Positions 23,789-33,341 are shown, counted from the stretch's first letter. The stretch is DNA of 64,000 nt from JASGDB01 sp049841315 (GCA_049841315.1 JASGDB010000121.1:1-64000), one strand, 5' to 3'. Notes: generated by a model from the sequence alone, not told the origin. Numbers and translations are program-made.

Positions 23789-24553
23789 ATGGCAAACAAA
23801 TATGTAAACTTCATTTCGGACGAGCATTTACTGAATTGCATTGAAAACTTGCATAAAGCATATTTACGAGCCAAAAACAACATTTCAAAAAAGAGTTTCT
23901 ACACCAACAAAGTTGATACAATCAAATTAACTTTTGACGCTAAATTCAACGACATCAGCGAAGATGATTTAATCCAGTCCGAAATTCTTCGACAAATTGA
24001 CAAGTCTATCAACAACTCAATCGGAACTTTTCACGAACAAATTTTAGGCGGAATAAAGGGTTTTGAAGTTGGAAATTTAAGCGGTTTTGACATCAAAGCC
24101 ACTGACGATACGCTTTTTGCCGACATCAAAAACAAGCACAACACAATGAACAGTAGTTCTGCCGAAGCATTGTTTCAAAAATTGGCTCGTTATGCAGACG
24201 ACTACAAAAAAGCAAAATGTTATTGGGTTCAGATTTTAGCAAAAGGTAGTTTTAACGAACATTGGCAAGGCGAAATCAACGGAAAAGAATACAGTCATTC
24301 GAGAGTTTTCAAAATTTCTGGCGACCAGTTTTATGCTTTGCTTTCGGGACAAGAAAATGCACTTTTTCAACTTTATAAAGTGTTGCCAAAAGCAATTAAC
24401 AACTATCTGAAATCCATTGAAAAAGATGACAGTATAAAAGAAAATTCGGCTTTGGAAGAAATCACTTCCGAAACCGAAAAATCAAAACGTACAATTCTCG
24501 ACCAAATTACTTTTGAGAATTACAGCTATTATTTGGGGTTTGATAAATTGTAA
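23789..24553 (+). CDS. type II restriction endonuclease, Eco47II family
   Basis: 254 residues. Matches the Eco47II/Sau96I-type family from memory: YVNFISDEHLL start, KKSFYTNKVDTIKLTFDAKF, SINNSIGTFHEQILGGIKGF, and the catalytic stretch SGFDIKATDDTLFADIKNKH, whose D-x(n)-D-x-K fits a PD-(D/E)xK core, then NTMNSSSAEALFQKL. Characterised members cut GGNCC; that specificity is inferred here. Convergent with the C5 methyltransferase and overlapping its 3' end by 25 bases. Lower GC and different wording from the flanking core genes suggest acquisition by transfer. Confidence 0.88.
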   Translation: MANKYVNFISDEHLLNCIENLHKAYLRAKNNISKKSFYTNKVDTIKLTFDAKFNDISEDDLIQSEILRQIDKSINNSIGTFHEQILGGIKGFEVGNLSGFDIKATDDTLFADIKNKHNTMNSSSAEALFQKLARYADDYKKAKCYWVQILAKGSFNEHWQGEINGKEYSHSRVFKISGDQFYALLSGQENALFQLYKVLPKAINNYLKSIEKDDSIKENSALEEITSETEKSKRTILDQITFENYSYYLGFDKL

Positions 24554-25767
24554 TATTCATTCAAAAATTTCACAATCGAATAACCAACTTCACGACCTAA
24601 ATTAACAGGTACAGCGTTTCCGATTTGTTTGTATTGTTGTGCCAACGAACCTGCAAATTCCCAATCATCAGGAAAAGTTTGTATTCTCGCATATTCTCGA
24701 ACTGTAAACGGACGAGTTTCATCAGGGTGGCAACGTTCAGTTTGTTTTTGGGCAGGACTACAAGTCAAAGTCAAACAAGGTTCGTCCCAACCAATTCTTC
24801 GGGCAATTCCCGTTTTTCCTCCTCCCAAATGAAAACTTCCACCCATAAATTCCTTTTGAATTTCCAAAGGCAAATCTCTCCAATATCCTTTTGGTGGCAC
24901 TAAATCCAAAACATCTTTTTTACTTTTTGGGTATTTTGCTCCGTTGGATTTCGGGACATTGCAATCAAACAACTCGCCTTTTTTCAAAGCATCTTTTAAG
25001 GTATAAATTTTCTTGTATGGTTTTGGATATTCATATTTCACATCAATATCTTTTCGCACACCAACCAAAATTAAACGCTCTCTTTTTTGTGGAACTTTGT
25101 AATTTATGGCTTTCAGAACTTCGACAGGAACGACATTATAACCGATTTCATATAAAATCGAAATCATTCCCTGCAAAGTTTTTCCGTTTTCGTGGCTCAA
25201 CAATCCACGAACATTTTCGCCTATACAAATCGGTGGATTTACTTCTTTGACAACTCTTGCGAACTCATAAAAAAGTGTTCCTCTCGCATCTGCCAAACCT
25301 AATTTTTTCCCTGCATAACTAAAAGCCTGACAAGGAAAACCGCCAGTTACGACATCAACTTTTCCGTTATATTCCGAAAAGTCAAAATCTTTAATATCGC
25401 CTTCTAAAACTTTCCAATTCGGACGGTTTTTTCGCAAAGTTGCACAAGCGAATTTATCAATTTCGTTGAGAGCTTCACACTTCAAACCTGCCTTTTCCAT
25501 TCCGACAGCCAAACCACCTGCACCTGCAAACAATTCCAAAACTTTGTATTCAAAATTCGGCTCAACATAATTAGAAACAGGCTCTTTCACATCAACCTGC
25601 ATAAAGTCTGAAAACATCTCTAAAACTTCTGACTTTCGGTAAACACGATAATTACTCATCGGTTCACGAACTGCCGACAACTTGCCTTCATCGTCCCATC
25701 TACGCAAAGTTTTTGTACTTTTATTCAGCATTTTTGCTGTTTCTGAAATCGTTAAATATTCACTCAT
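24529..25767 (-). CDS. C5-cytosine DNA methyltransferase with N-terminal HTH
   Basis: 412 residues from ATG 25767. Residues 4-55 are a MerR/excisionase-like helix-turn-helix (YLTISETAKMLNKSTKTLRR WDDEGKL, then YRVYRKSEV). Then come the methylase motifs: I LELFAGAGGLAVG (78-90), IV GGFPCQAF with catalytic Cys146, VI IGENVRG, VIII QKRERLILVG, a target-recognition region, and X QIGNAVPVNLG. It modifies the site cut by the convergent Eco47II-like nuclease (inference). The fused HTH could let the enzyme regulate its own or the nuclease promoter, which would help protect the host on entry. Confidence 0.93.
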   Translation of the reverse strand: MSEYLTISETAKMLNKSTKTLRRWDDEGKLSAVREPMSNYRVYRKSEVLEMFSDFMQVDVKEPVSNYVEPNFEYKVLELFAGAGGLAVGMEKAGLKCEALNEIDKFACATLRKNRPNWKVLEGDIKDFDFSEYNGKVDVVTGGFPCQAFSYAGKKLGLADARGTLFYEFARVVKEVNPPICIGENVRGLLSHENGKTLQGMISILYEIGYNVVPVEVLKAINYKVPQKRERLILVGVRKDIDVKYEYPKPYKKIYTLKDALKKGELFDCNVPKSNGAKYPKSKKDVLDLVPPKGYWRDLPLEIQKEFMGGSFHLGGGKTGIARRIGWDEPCLTLTCSPAQKQTERCHPDETRPFTVREYARIQTFPDDWEFAGSLAQQYKQIGNAVPVNLGREVGYSIVKFLNEYYNLSNPK

Positions 25768-25844
25768 AACCAAATTATACAACATTAGACATTGGTTACA
25801 AATTTAGCACAAACTTTTGAACTGACAAAACAAACGAAATAAAA

Positions 25845-25872
25845 AAAGCAGAATCTATTTCAACTCTGCTTT
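25845..25872 (-). terminator. terminator of the DUF4920 gene
   Basis: AAAGCAGA (25845-25852) and TCTGCTTT (25865-25872) form an 8-bp stem; on the minus strand it is followed by a T run (25841-25847). It separates the DUF4920 gene from the upstream region of the methyltransferase. Confidence 0.7.
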
Positions 25873-25908
25873 ATTCGTATTAATTCGCGAAAATTCGTGT
25901 AATCAGTT

Positions 25909-26424
25909 TTATTCTACAACTTTAATTCCCGTTGCCACAAAACGAATCTCTTCTTTTGGCTTTGTAATCGCATCGATTTCTTCCTGAGGTTTTTTAGCAT
26001 CTTCGGCGTAGTGTTTCTGCTCGTCTACGGAAATAACTTTTGTTTCTGCATTTCCCTCAAGAACTACGTTTTTACCTTTTAAAGCAGTCGGAACGAAGAA
26101 TGCGTAATCCTTCATTTTCACAAAAAACTTGTCGTTGTCTTCCGTTTCAATGGTCAGCCAGCATCCTTTTTTCTCGCATACGTCGGTTACTTTTCCTTTT
26201 ACGGCTACGTTTTCAACTTTTTTGGCTTTTTTCAGTTTCTTTTCTAATTTAGCAGGGGAAACAGCTTTTTTTGCTTTACCGTCGGAAACTCCCGCTCCGT
26301 AAGCATCTCCTACGAGTGCGTTTCCTGCGGGCGGTGAAAATTTAGGTTTTTCGGCTTCCTGTGCGAAAGCAGTTACAGAAAGGCAAAGAGCTATACTAAA
26401 CAATAATTTTTTACTCACATTCAT
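25909..26424 (-). CDS. secreted DUF4920 protein
   Basis: 171 residues from ATG 26424, giving a clean signal peptide (MNVSKKLLFSIALCLSVTAFA, cut near AQ). A Lys/Ala-rich linker follows, then an OB-like DUF4920 domain: VKGKVTDVCEKKGCWLTIET, KMKDYAFFVPTALKGKNVVL EGNAET. The C-x-x-x-G-C pair in DVCEKKGCW may bind metal or form a disulfide. A longer in-frame start (26490) has no signal sequence at its front and is less likely. Function unknown; periplasmic or lipoprotein-like location. Confidence 0.82.
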   Translation of the reverse strand: MNVSKKLLFSIALCLSVTAFAQEAEKPKFSPPAGNALVGDAYGAGVSDGKAKKAVSPAKLEKKLKKAKKVENVAVKGKVTDVCEKKGCWLTIETEDNDKFFVKMKDYAFFVPTALKGKNVVLEGNAETKVISVDEQKHYAEDAKKPQEEIDAITKPKEEIRFVATGIKVVE

Positions 26425-26671
26425 TTTTATTTGATTTTTGTGTTCGTGAAATATATTCATCGACTTAAGGGAGATAATCTTCGATTTCATTTTTAAAAAT
26501 TTTTACCAAAAGTATCAAAATAAATTCATTTGTGAAAATGCTATTTAGAATAATTCTATATTAATTTTAAAGTATTGAATAACAGCTTGTTATTTTGATT
26601 TAGTGGTGTAAAAACCTATCGGGTTACCCAAACCCGTTTGCTTTAAACCTGTCAATTTTGGTCTAAATTTC

Positions 26672-26679
26672 TATATTTG
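26672..26679 (+). promoter_or_regulatory. -7 box for the APC permease
   Basis: TATATTTG ends 19 bases before the ATG at 26699. Confidence 0.45.
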
Positions 26680-26698
26680 ATTCAAAGAATAAAATACT

Positions 26699-28111
26699 AT
26701 GGAAAAAAAACTGAAACTATGGGATGCCGTTATGTTGGTAATGGGCTCAATGATTGGTAGCGGAATCTTCATCGTAAGCTCCGATATGATGAGAAATCTG
26801 GGCTCCGGATTTTGGGTGGTTGTAGTATGGTTGATTACGGGAATCATGACGGTTTCGGCAGCGATTTCTTACGGAGAATTGTCAGCAATGTTTCCGAAAG
26901 CGGGCGGGCAGTATACGTATATGAGAGAAATTTTCGGAAAAATGACCGGATTTCTCTACGGTTGGGGGTTGTTCACGGTGATACAGACGGGAACGATTGC
27001 CGCAGTAGCCATGGCATTCGGAAAATTCACGGCGTATCTTATTCCGGCATTGAATGATGCAGCTCCGATTTTCCAGAGCGGAGAATTCAAAATCACATGG
27101 ATACAAATGCTTTCCATTGCAATTATTCTTTTCCTTACATATTTGAATACCAGAGGAATACAATCCGGAAAAATCGTTCAGGATATTTTTACCGTGTCTA
27201 AAATTGCTGCGATTTTCGGTATTATCATTTTGGGCTTTATTCTGGTGAAAAATTCTTTCTGGGAACAGAATTTCAGTTTCGGCTTCGATGCTTTTAATAA
27301 TTTAGAAAAAAATCCCACCGGAGAGTTTCTGAAAACAGGCTGGAAAGAAATTTCGGGAATCACCTTGCTCGGCGGAATTGCAGCTGCAATGGTTGGTTCT
27401 GTGTTTTCGAGTGTAGCGTGGGAAAGCGTAACTTTCGTTTCGGGAGAAATTGAAAATCCAAAGAAAAACGTTGTAAAATCCATGATTATAGGAACTTCTC
27501 TGGTCATGGTTTTATATATGCTGGTGAATTTTGTTTACCTGAATGCATTAGACAGGGACGGAATCGCTTTTGCCGCCAATGACAGGGTTGCGGTTGCTGC
27601 TTCTCAAAATATTTTCGGAAGTGCGGGAACGATTATCATTGCCGTGCTTGTAATGGTTTCCACTTTTGGTTGCAATAACGGGTTGATTCTCGCAGGAGCA
27701 AGGGTTTTCCAGACTATGGCGAAAGACGGAATGTTCTTTAAAGCCGCAATCGACAACAACAAAAACGGCGTTCCCGAAAAATCACTCTGGATGCAGGGCG
27801 TTTGGGCTTCTCTGCTCTGTTTGAGCGGTCAGTACGGCAATCTTTTGGATATGATTTCTTTTGTGATTGTGCTGTTTTATATGCTAACGGTTTTCGGAGT
27901 TATCTATCTGAGAATCAAAAAACCTGACTTGGAAAGACCATACAGAACATGGCTCTATCCGCTTACTCCTGTTATATATTTGTTGATTGGAACGGCTTTC
28001 TGCGTTCTCCTGATTATCTACAAACCGCAGTATACATGGCCTGGATTTTTACTGGTTCTGTTGGGACTTCCTGTGTACTGGCTGATTAACAGGAAATCAA
28101 AATCGGTGTAA
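26699..28111 (+). CDS. APC-family amino acid permease
   Basis: 470 residues, about 12 membrane segments. The substrate-site helix 1 motif VMGSMIGSGIFIVSSDMM (G-S-G-I-F) is intact and AISYGELSAMFPKAGGQYTY is the family helix 2 signature. A late segment SVFSSVAWESVTFVSGEIEN PKKN is the usual helix 6 region. Transports an amino acid, probably by exchange or proton symport; the substrate is not predictable. The GNAT enzyme follows by 21 bases and may be co-transcribed. Confidence 0.92.
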   Translation: MEKKLKLWDAVMLVMGSMIGSGIFIVSSDMMRNLGSGFWVVVVWLITGIMTVSAAISYGELSAMFPKAGGQYTYMREIFGKMTGFLYGWGLFTVIQTGTIAAVAMAFGKFTAYLIPALNDAAPIFQSGEFKITWIQMLSIAIILFLTYLNTRGIQSGKIVQDIFTVSKIAAIFGIIILGFILVKNSFWEQNFSFGFDAFNNLEKNPTGEFLKTGWKEISGITLLGGIAAAMVGSVFSSVAWESVTFVSGEIENPKKNVVKSMIIGTSLVMVLYMLVNFVYLNALDRDGIAFAANDRVAVAASQNIFGSAGTIIIAVLVMVSTFGCNNGLILAGARVFQTMAKDGMFFKAAIDNNKNGVPEKSLWMQGVWASLLCLSGQYGNLLDMISFVIVLFYMLTVFGVIYLRIKKPDLERPYRTWLYPLTPVIYLLIGTAFCVLLIIYKPQYTWPGFLLVLLGLPVYWLINRKSKSV

Positions 28112-28132
28112 ATTTATTTGTTTTAAATCTCC

Positions 28133-28654
28133 ATGAACACTTTTCATTTTCGCAAAGCAGAATTTCAGGATGCAGAAGACATTTGGACAATTCTTCAACA
28201 AGGTATCGAGCGGAGAAAAAAAGACGGAAGCCCTCAATGGCAGCAAGGTTATCCTAATCCCGATTCCATAAAATCCGATATTCTGAAAGGTGCAGGATTT
28301 GTGCTGACAGACCATGAAAATATAGCCGCTTATTGTGCCGTTATTCTGAATGACGAACCGGCTTACCAGACCATAAAAGGGAAGTGGCTGAGCGACGGCG
28401 ATTTCTATGTGATTCACCGTGTTGCGGTTGCTGATGAGTATATCGGAAAAGGACTTGCGAAGCGTATTTTCAAGGAAGCGGAAGAATTTGCAAGGAACAA
28501 TTCCGTTTTCAGCATTAAGGTTGATACCAATTTTGACAATGAGGCAATGCTCGCCGTTCTCGAAAAGTTAGGATATCAGTATTGTGGAGAAGTGGAAATG
28601 CGCGGCGCAGCAAGAATGGCTTTTGAAAAACTTCTTGAAAATTTAATTTCTTAA
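28133..28654 (+). CDS. GNAT-family N-acetyltransferase
   Basis: 173 residues. The acetyl-CoA loop reads GKGLAKRIFKEAEEFA (motif A, Q/R-x-x-G-x-G/A variant), preceded by the strand FYVIHRVAVADEYI and followed by IKVDTNFDNEAMLAVLEKLG YQYCG, typical of the C-terminal half. Substrate unknown. It follows the APC permease closely. Confidence 0.88.
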   Translation: MNTFHFRKAEFQDAEDIWTILQQGIERRKKDGSPQWQQGYPNPDSIKSDILKGAGFVLTDHENIAAYCAVILNDEPAYQTIKGKWLSDGDFYVIHRVAVADEYIGKGLAKRIFKEAEEFARNNSVFSIKVDTNFDNEAMLAVLEKLGYQYCGEVEMRGAARMAFEKLLENLIS

Positions 28655-28818
28655 TAATTTTTAAGCATTCTTATAACCATTTGATTTTTAGAGCAGAATC
28701 AAAAACTCAGAAAGTACATTTTTGTTTCATATTGAAAAATTGAAACACTCCCCGAACACTCACTGAAAAATCAGAAAAAATGCTTCAATTAATAGTTTTC
28801 TGAATGGTAAAATTTTAG

Positions 28819-28826
28819 TATTTTTG
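28819..28826 (+). promoter_or_regulatory. -7 box for sucA
   Basis: TATTTTTG ends 45 bases before the sucA ATG, in a 217-base AT-rich gap. It is the only convincing promoter box found between 28655 and sucB, so it may drive the lipoproteins and sucB as well. Confidence 0.5.
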
Positions 28827-28871
28827 TGAATTGTACAATTATTAAATCAATCACAGCCTAAATCTGTTATA

Positions 28872-31667
28872 ATGGATAGATTTTCATTTCTAAATGCAGC
28901 TCATTCTCAGCTAATTGAGGATTTATATCAGCAATACCAAAAATATCCGGATTCCCTCGAACCGTCATGGAAAGCGTTTTTTCAGGGATTCGATTTTGCA
29001 CTTCAGAACTATGACGAGCAATCCGGTACGGAAGCACAAACTTCTGTTCAGTTTGCCCAAAGTGCAATGTCGGGCGGAGAAATTTCCGAAGACATCAAAA
29101 AAGAATTCAAGGTAGTCAACCTTATCGAAGCATACAGACAGAGAGGTCATCTTTTCACCAAAACCAATCCGGTGAGGGAAAGAAGACAGCACATGCCGAC
29201 TTTGGATTTGGATAATTTCGGGCTTTCCGAAGCAGATTTGGACAAAAAATTCAACTGTGCAGTGGAAACCGGGATGTCGGGAGCTGCAACGCTCAGAGAA
29301 ATTCTGCAGCATCTTCAGACCATTTACTGCGATTCTATCGGTGTGGAATATATGCACATCCAAAATGTTGCAGAAAAGCATTTCATTCAGAACTGGCTTC
29401 AGGTGAATGAAAACCATCCGAGCCTTTCCGCAGAAGAAAAAACGGAAATTCTCCAGAAACTCAATCAGGCGGTTGCCTTTGAAAATTATCTTCATACCAA
29501 ATTCGTAGGGCAGAAGCGTTTCTCCCTTGAGGGCGGAGAATCTTTGATTCCGGCTTTAGACCAATTAATTACAAGGTCTTCCCAATTAGGCGTAGATGAA
29601 GTGGTTTTGGGAATGGCGCACCGCGGAAGACTGAATGTTCTCACCAATATTTTCGGAAAATCCTATAAAGAAATTTTCTCCGAATTTGAAGGAAAAGAAT
29701 TTGAAGAAGACGTTTTCTCAGGTGATGTGAAATACCATTTGGGTTCATCCAAAACCATTGTTACCGAAAACGGGGAAACCGTAAAAATCAACCTCACGCC
29801 GAATCCGTCGCATCTGGAAACAGTTGCCGCTTTGGTAGAAGGAATCTGCCGTGCGAAAGTGGACAACGAATACCATGATTTCAAAAAAGTGCTTCCGATT
29901 GTGATTCACGGAGACGGAGCAGTGGCAGGACAGGGAATCGTATATGAAGTAGCACAGATGATGACACTCGACGGCTATAAAACAGGCGGAACAGTGCATA
30001 TCGTGGTGAACAATCAGGTGGCTTTTACGACCAATTATCTCGATTCGAGGTCGTCGATTTATTGTACGGATATTGCGAAAGTTACGGATTCTCCGGTAAT
30101 GCACGTGAATGCCGACGATGTGGAAGCCGTAGTTCATGCCATTCGTTTTGCCGCCGATTTCAGGGCGCAGTTCGGAAAAGATGTGTACATCGACCTTTTA
30201 GGATACAGAAAATACGGGCATAATGAAGGTGATGAACCGAGATTCACCCAGCCAAATCTTTATAAAGCGATTGCAAAACACCCGAATCCAAGAGAAATTT
30301 ATAAGCAGAAACTCATTCAGGAAAACATCGTTTCCGATGAAGTTTTGAAGAAAATGGAAGCCGATTTCAAACAGCTTCTGGATGTGGATTTTGATGCTTC
30401 AAAAGAAATCGAGAAAAACGCAATGGCAATCTTCATGCAGGAAGCATGGAACAATTATCCGATTGCCGCCAAAGGAAGCGTTTACAAAACGTACAATACT
30501 TCATTCAATTTAGAAAGGCTGAAAGAATTGGCTTCTCAGATTTCAACATTACCAAAAGATAAAAAATTCATCAATAAAATTACAAAATTGTATGAATCCC
30601 GCCTGAAAATGGTTGAAAACAACTCTTTAGATTGGGCAATGGGAGAGCTTCTGGCGTATGCAACGCTTCTGGATGAAGGTTCAAACATAAGAATTTCCGG
30701 TGAAGATGTGGAAAGAGGAACTTTCTCTCACAGACACGCTGTCGTAAAAACCGAAGACAACGAAGAAGAATACGTAGCCCTGAAACACGTTAACGAAAAC
30801 CAGTATTTCGATATTTACAATTCATTGCTTTCGGAATACGGTGTGTTAGGTTTCGATTACGGATATGCAATGGCAGCGCCCAATACGCTTACGATATGGG
30901 AAGCGCAGTTCGGGGATTTTGCGAACGGAGCTCAGATTATCATCGACCAATATCTGGTGGCAGCGGAAGATAAATGGAAAATCCAGAACGGATTGGTGAT
31001 GATGCTTCCTCACGGTTCAGAGGGGCAGGGAGCTGAACACTCATCCGCAAGACTTGAAAGATTCCTTACGCTTTGCGCAAACGAAAATATCATCGTAGCG
31101 AATATCACCGTTCCTGCCAATTATTTCCATTTGCTGAGAAGACAGATGAAATTCCCTTTCAGAAAACCATTGGTTATCATGACGCCGAAATCGCTTCTGA
31201 GACATCCGAAAGTAGTTTCCAGCCTTGAAGATATGGCAAACGGAGAATTCCGTCCGATTATTGATGATGCGACGGCCAACCCTGAAAAAGTGGAAAGACT
31301 CGTACTGTGCAGTGGGAAACTTTACTACGAATTATTGGCGAAAAAAGAAGAAACCAACGACGAAACCATTGCAATCGTAAGATTCGAGCAGTTGTATCCG
31401 CTTCAAATGGATAAAATTGAGGAAATATTCGCTAAATACAATAAGAGAACAAGCCTTGTCTGGGCGCAGGAAGAACCGGAAAATATGGGAGCATGGTCTT
31501 TCATTCTGAGAAATTTCAGAGATACGGGAATTCAGGTGGTTGCCCCTGTACCAAGCGGAACTCCTGCTCCGGGAAGCCATAAAATGTTTGAGAAAAACCA
31601 GACAGCAGTGATTAACAAAGTATTCAACTGTAATGATGTTCCGGCAAACAGACCTGTAACGGCATAG
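28872..31667 (+). CDS. sucA: 2-oxoglutarate dehydrogenase E1 component
   Basis: ThDP-dependent decarboxylase of the TCA cycle; works with SucB (35204) and an E3 not in this window. 931 residues, the normal size. The N-terminus FLNAAHSQLIEDLYQQYQKY is the E2-binding arm. GMAHRGRLNVL and the ThDP site GDGAVAGQGIVYEVAQM are intact, as are the C-terminal transketolase domain (HGSEGQGAEHSSARLERFL) and EEPENMGAW. Unlike the usual sucAB order, 3.5 kb of lipoprotein genes lies between this gene and sucB. Confidence 0.97.
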   Translation: MDRFSFLNAAHSQLIEDLYQQYQKYPDSLEPSWKAFFQGFDFALQNYDEQSGTEAQTSVQFAQSAMSGGEISEDIKKEFKVVNLIEAYRQRGHLFTKTNPVRERRQHMPTLDLDNFGLSEADLDKKFNCAVETGMSGAATLREILQHLQTIYCDSIGVEYMHIQNVAEKHFIQNWLQVNENHPSLSAEEKTEILQKLNQAVAFENYLHTKFVGQKRFSLEGGESLIPALDQLITRSSQLGVDEVVLGMAHRGRLNVLTNIFGKSYKEIFSEFEGKEFEEDVFSGDVKYHLGSSKTIVTENGETVKINLTPNPSHLETVAALVEGICRAKVDNEYHDFKKVLPIVIHGDGAVAGQGIVYEVAQMMTLDGYKTGGTVHIVVNNQVAFTTNYLDSRSSIYCTDIAKVTDSPVMHVNADDVEAVVHAIRFAADFRAQFGKDVYIDLLGYRKYGHNEGDEPRFTQPNLYKAIAKHPNPREIYKQKLIQENIVSDEVLKKMEADFKQLLDVDFDASKEIEKNAMAIFMQEAWNNYPIAAKGSVYKTYNTSFNLERLKELASQISTLPKDKKFINKITKLYESRLKMVENNSLDWAMGELLAYATLLDEGSNIRISGEDVERGTFSHRHAVVKTEDNEEEYVALKHVNENQYFDIYNSLLSEYGVLGFDYGYAMAAPNTLTIWEAQFGDFANGAQIIIDQYLVAAEDKWKIQNGLVMMLPHGSEGQGAEHSSARLERFLTLCANENIIVANITVPANYFHLLRRQMKFPFRKPLVIMTPKSLLRHPKVVSSLEDMANGEFRPIIDDATANPEKVERLVLCSGKLYYELLAKKEETNDETIAIVRFEQLYPLQMDKIEEIFAKYNKRTSLVWAQEEPENMGAWSFILRNFRDTGIQVVAPVPSGTPAPGSHKMFEKNQTAVINKVFNCNDVPANRPVTA

Positions 31668-31687
31668 AGAAATAATAAAAAAAACTC

Positions 31688-32218
31688 ATGAAAAACATTC
31701 TCTTTTTAGCCATACTTTCGATAGGGCTTCTTTCCTGCAAAGACGACGACCAGAATCCGAATGTTCTTCCTGAAGCCACACAATCCGGCAAAAATACTGC
31801 CGGTGCTTTGGTAGACGGCAAAGTTTGGGTGGCTACAACAAAACAGTTAGATGGAAATAATGGAGGTACTCACTGCAATGCCAATGGAAATAATTATAGG
31901 ATAACTTTAGACCTAAGGAAAGATAAAGACAGTTACAATAATGCAATATATATAGATGTTTTGATTCCTAATATGGAAATAAATAAACTATATGAAATTA
32001 TTAATCAAACACCTGATAATGATTTTAACTACGCTATTTATACCAATGGTAGTGGTAAGAGTTATTCAACAAATTCTAACTATACGGGAAAAATTAAAAT
32101 TACCCGTATTGATATACAAAATCAGATTGTTTCCGGTACTTTTGAATTTAACGCAGTAGATAAAGACGGGAATGTAGTTGATATTACAGACGGACGTTTT
32201 GATAAAAAATTCGATTAA
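31688..32218 (+). CDS. surface lipoprotein paralogue 1 (DUF6252-like)
   Basis: 176 residues. Signal peptide with lipobox ending at Cys17 (LSIGLLSC), followed by KDDDQ, an acidic stretch like the lipoprotein export signals of Flavobacteriia that send lipoproteins to the cell surface. Mature N-terminus NPNVLPEATQSGKNTAGALV DGKVWVA and C-terminus SGTFEFNAVDKDGNVVDITD GRFDKKFD are shared with four downstream paralogues; the middle differs. It starts 20 bases after sucA with no promoter box. Its 3' end plus the following spacer is nearly identical to that of paralogue 3. Function unknown. Confidence 0.85.
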   Translation: MKNILFLAILSIGLLSCKDDDQNPNVLPEATQSGKNTAGALVDGKVWVATTKQLDGNNGGTHCNANGNNYRITLDLRKDKDSYNNAIYIDVLIPNMEINKLYEIINQTPDNDFNYAIYTNGSGKSYSTNSNYTGKIKITRIDIQNQIVSGTFEFNAVDKDGNVVDITDGRFDKKFD

Positions 32219-32231
32219 CTATAATTATAGT
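32218..32231. promoter_or_regulatory. 14-bp palindrome between lipoproteins 1 and 2
   Basis: ACTATAATTATAGT is a perfect palindrome, followed by ATATATTTATG. An identical spacer lies between paralogues 3 and 4 (33320-33333). It may be a recombination anchor, a short hairpin or a binding site. Confidence 0.45.
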
Positions 32232-32239
32232 ATATATTT

Positions 32240-32773
32240 ATGAAAACAAAATACCTATTTTTTATAACTCTTCTTTCTCTCTGCATACTTTCTTGCAGGG
32301 ACAAAGACCAAGACCCCAATGTATTACCGGAAGCCACACAACACGGGGCAAATACAGGCGGTGCATTAGTAGATGGTAAAGTGTGGGTGGCAAGTACAAA
32401 AAAAACAACAGACACTGATTGTGAGGTTTATAATGGACACACATTGATAACAATTCATTTGATAGGAATATCTAATAATAGCAGTATCTCTATTATTGCA
32501 TCGATAGAAAATTTTGAAATAAATAAAACATATATCTTGTTTGGAAATCCCGACACGGGTCCTAATTTTGCGAATTATTTTGATGCCAATTCAAAAGGCT
32601 ATTCTACACAGCCGAATTCTGAATATATGGGAAAAATAAAAATTACAGCTTTAAATATGGATTTAAGTAACGCACCCAATTATATTTCAGGTACTTTTGA
32701 ATTCAAAGCTGTAGATAAAGACGGAAATACAGTTAATATTACTGAAGGTCGCTTCGATAAAAAATTTCTTTAA
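32240..32773 (+). CDS. surface lipoprotein paralogue 2 (DUF6252-like)
   Basis: 177 residues. Lipobox Cys19 in SLCILSC followed by RDKDQD. The first about 30 codons match paralogue 4 almost base for base; the next block (from AATGTATTACCGGAAGCCAC) matches paralogue 3. The core (CEVYNGHTLITIHLIGISNN) is its own. The C-terminus FEFKAVDKDGNTVNITEGRF DKKFL matches paralogue 3 in sequence, but its last codons and spacer match those of 4. It therefore appears to be a mosaic. It probably faces the exterior; function unknown. Confidence 0.85.
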   Translation: MKTKYLFFITLLSLCILSCRDKDQDPNVLPEATQHGANTGGALVDGKVWVASTKKTTDTDCEVYNGHTLITIHLIGISNNSSISIIASIENFEINKTYILFGNPDTGPNFANYFDANSKGYSTQPNSEYMGKIKITALNMDLSNAPNYISGTFEFKAVDKDGNTVNITEGRFDKKFL

Positions 32774-32783
32774 TCCTTAACTT

Positions 32784-33320
32784 ATGAGAACAAAATTTTA
32801 TTTTTTCGCATTACTTTCTCTCTGCCTATTTTCTTGCAGAGACAAAGACCAAGACCCCAATGTATTACCGGAAGCCACACAACACGGGGCAAATACAGGC
32901 GGCGCTTTAGTGGACGGTAAAGTTTGGGTGGCGAGTACTAAATACCTTAATACTTTAGGTGGAGCAGGAACTTATTGTGAAAAAATAGATAATACAACAC
33001 TTATCCAAATAGATTTACGACACGTTTCTGATAATAGTCGAATATTGATTAAAGCAGCCATCGATAATTTTGAATTAAATAAAACTTATATATTATCGCA
33101 AAATGATAGTTTGGATTACAACTTTGCACGGTATATTGATAATAACTCCAAATGGTATTTGACTCAACCGAATTCTACATATATAGGAAAATTAAAAATT
33201 ACCAAATTAAATTTATTACAAGACCAAATGGTCTGCGGAACATTTGAATTCAAAGCTGTAGATAAAGACGGAAATACAGTTAATATTACAGACGGGCGTT
33301 TCGATAAAAAATTCGATTAA
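32784..33320 (+). CDS. surface lipoprotein paralogue 3 (DUF6252-like)
   Basis: 178 residues. Lipobox Cys18 in SLCLFSC followed by RDKDQD. The first about 75 bases match paralogue 5, the following block matches paralogue 2, and the tail (ITDGRFDKKFD plus the ACTATAATTATAGT spacer) matches paralogue 1. The variable core is KYLNTLGGAGTYCEKIDNTT and beyond. It lies 10 bases after paralogue 2, so the two form a pair repeated by paralogues 4 and 5. Confidence 0.85.
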   Translation: MRTKFYFFALLSLCLFSCRDKDQDPNVLPEATQHGANTGGALVDGKVWVASTKYLNTLGGAGTYCEKIDNTTLIQIDLRHVSDNSRILIKAAIDNFELNKTYILSQNDSLDYNFARYIDNNSKWYLTQPNSTYIGKLKITKLNLLQDQMVCGTFEFKAVDKDGNTVNITDGRFDKKFD

Positions 33321-33333
33321 CTATAATTATAGT
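33320..33333. promoter_or_regulatory. 14-bp palindrome between lipoproteins 3 and 4
   Basis: Second copy of ACTATAATTATAGT in an identical spacer (compare 32218-32231), overlapping the stop codon of paralogue 3. Confidence 0.45.
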
Positions 33334-33341
33334 ATATATTT

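Noticed and set aside
29663..30137. Antisense frames inside sucA
   Set aside because: Overlap a strongly conserved coding region and have no motif.
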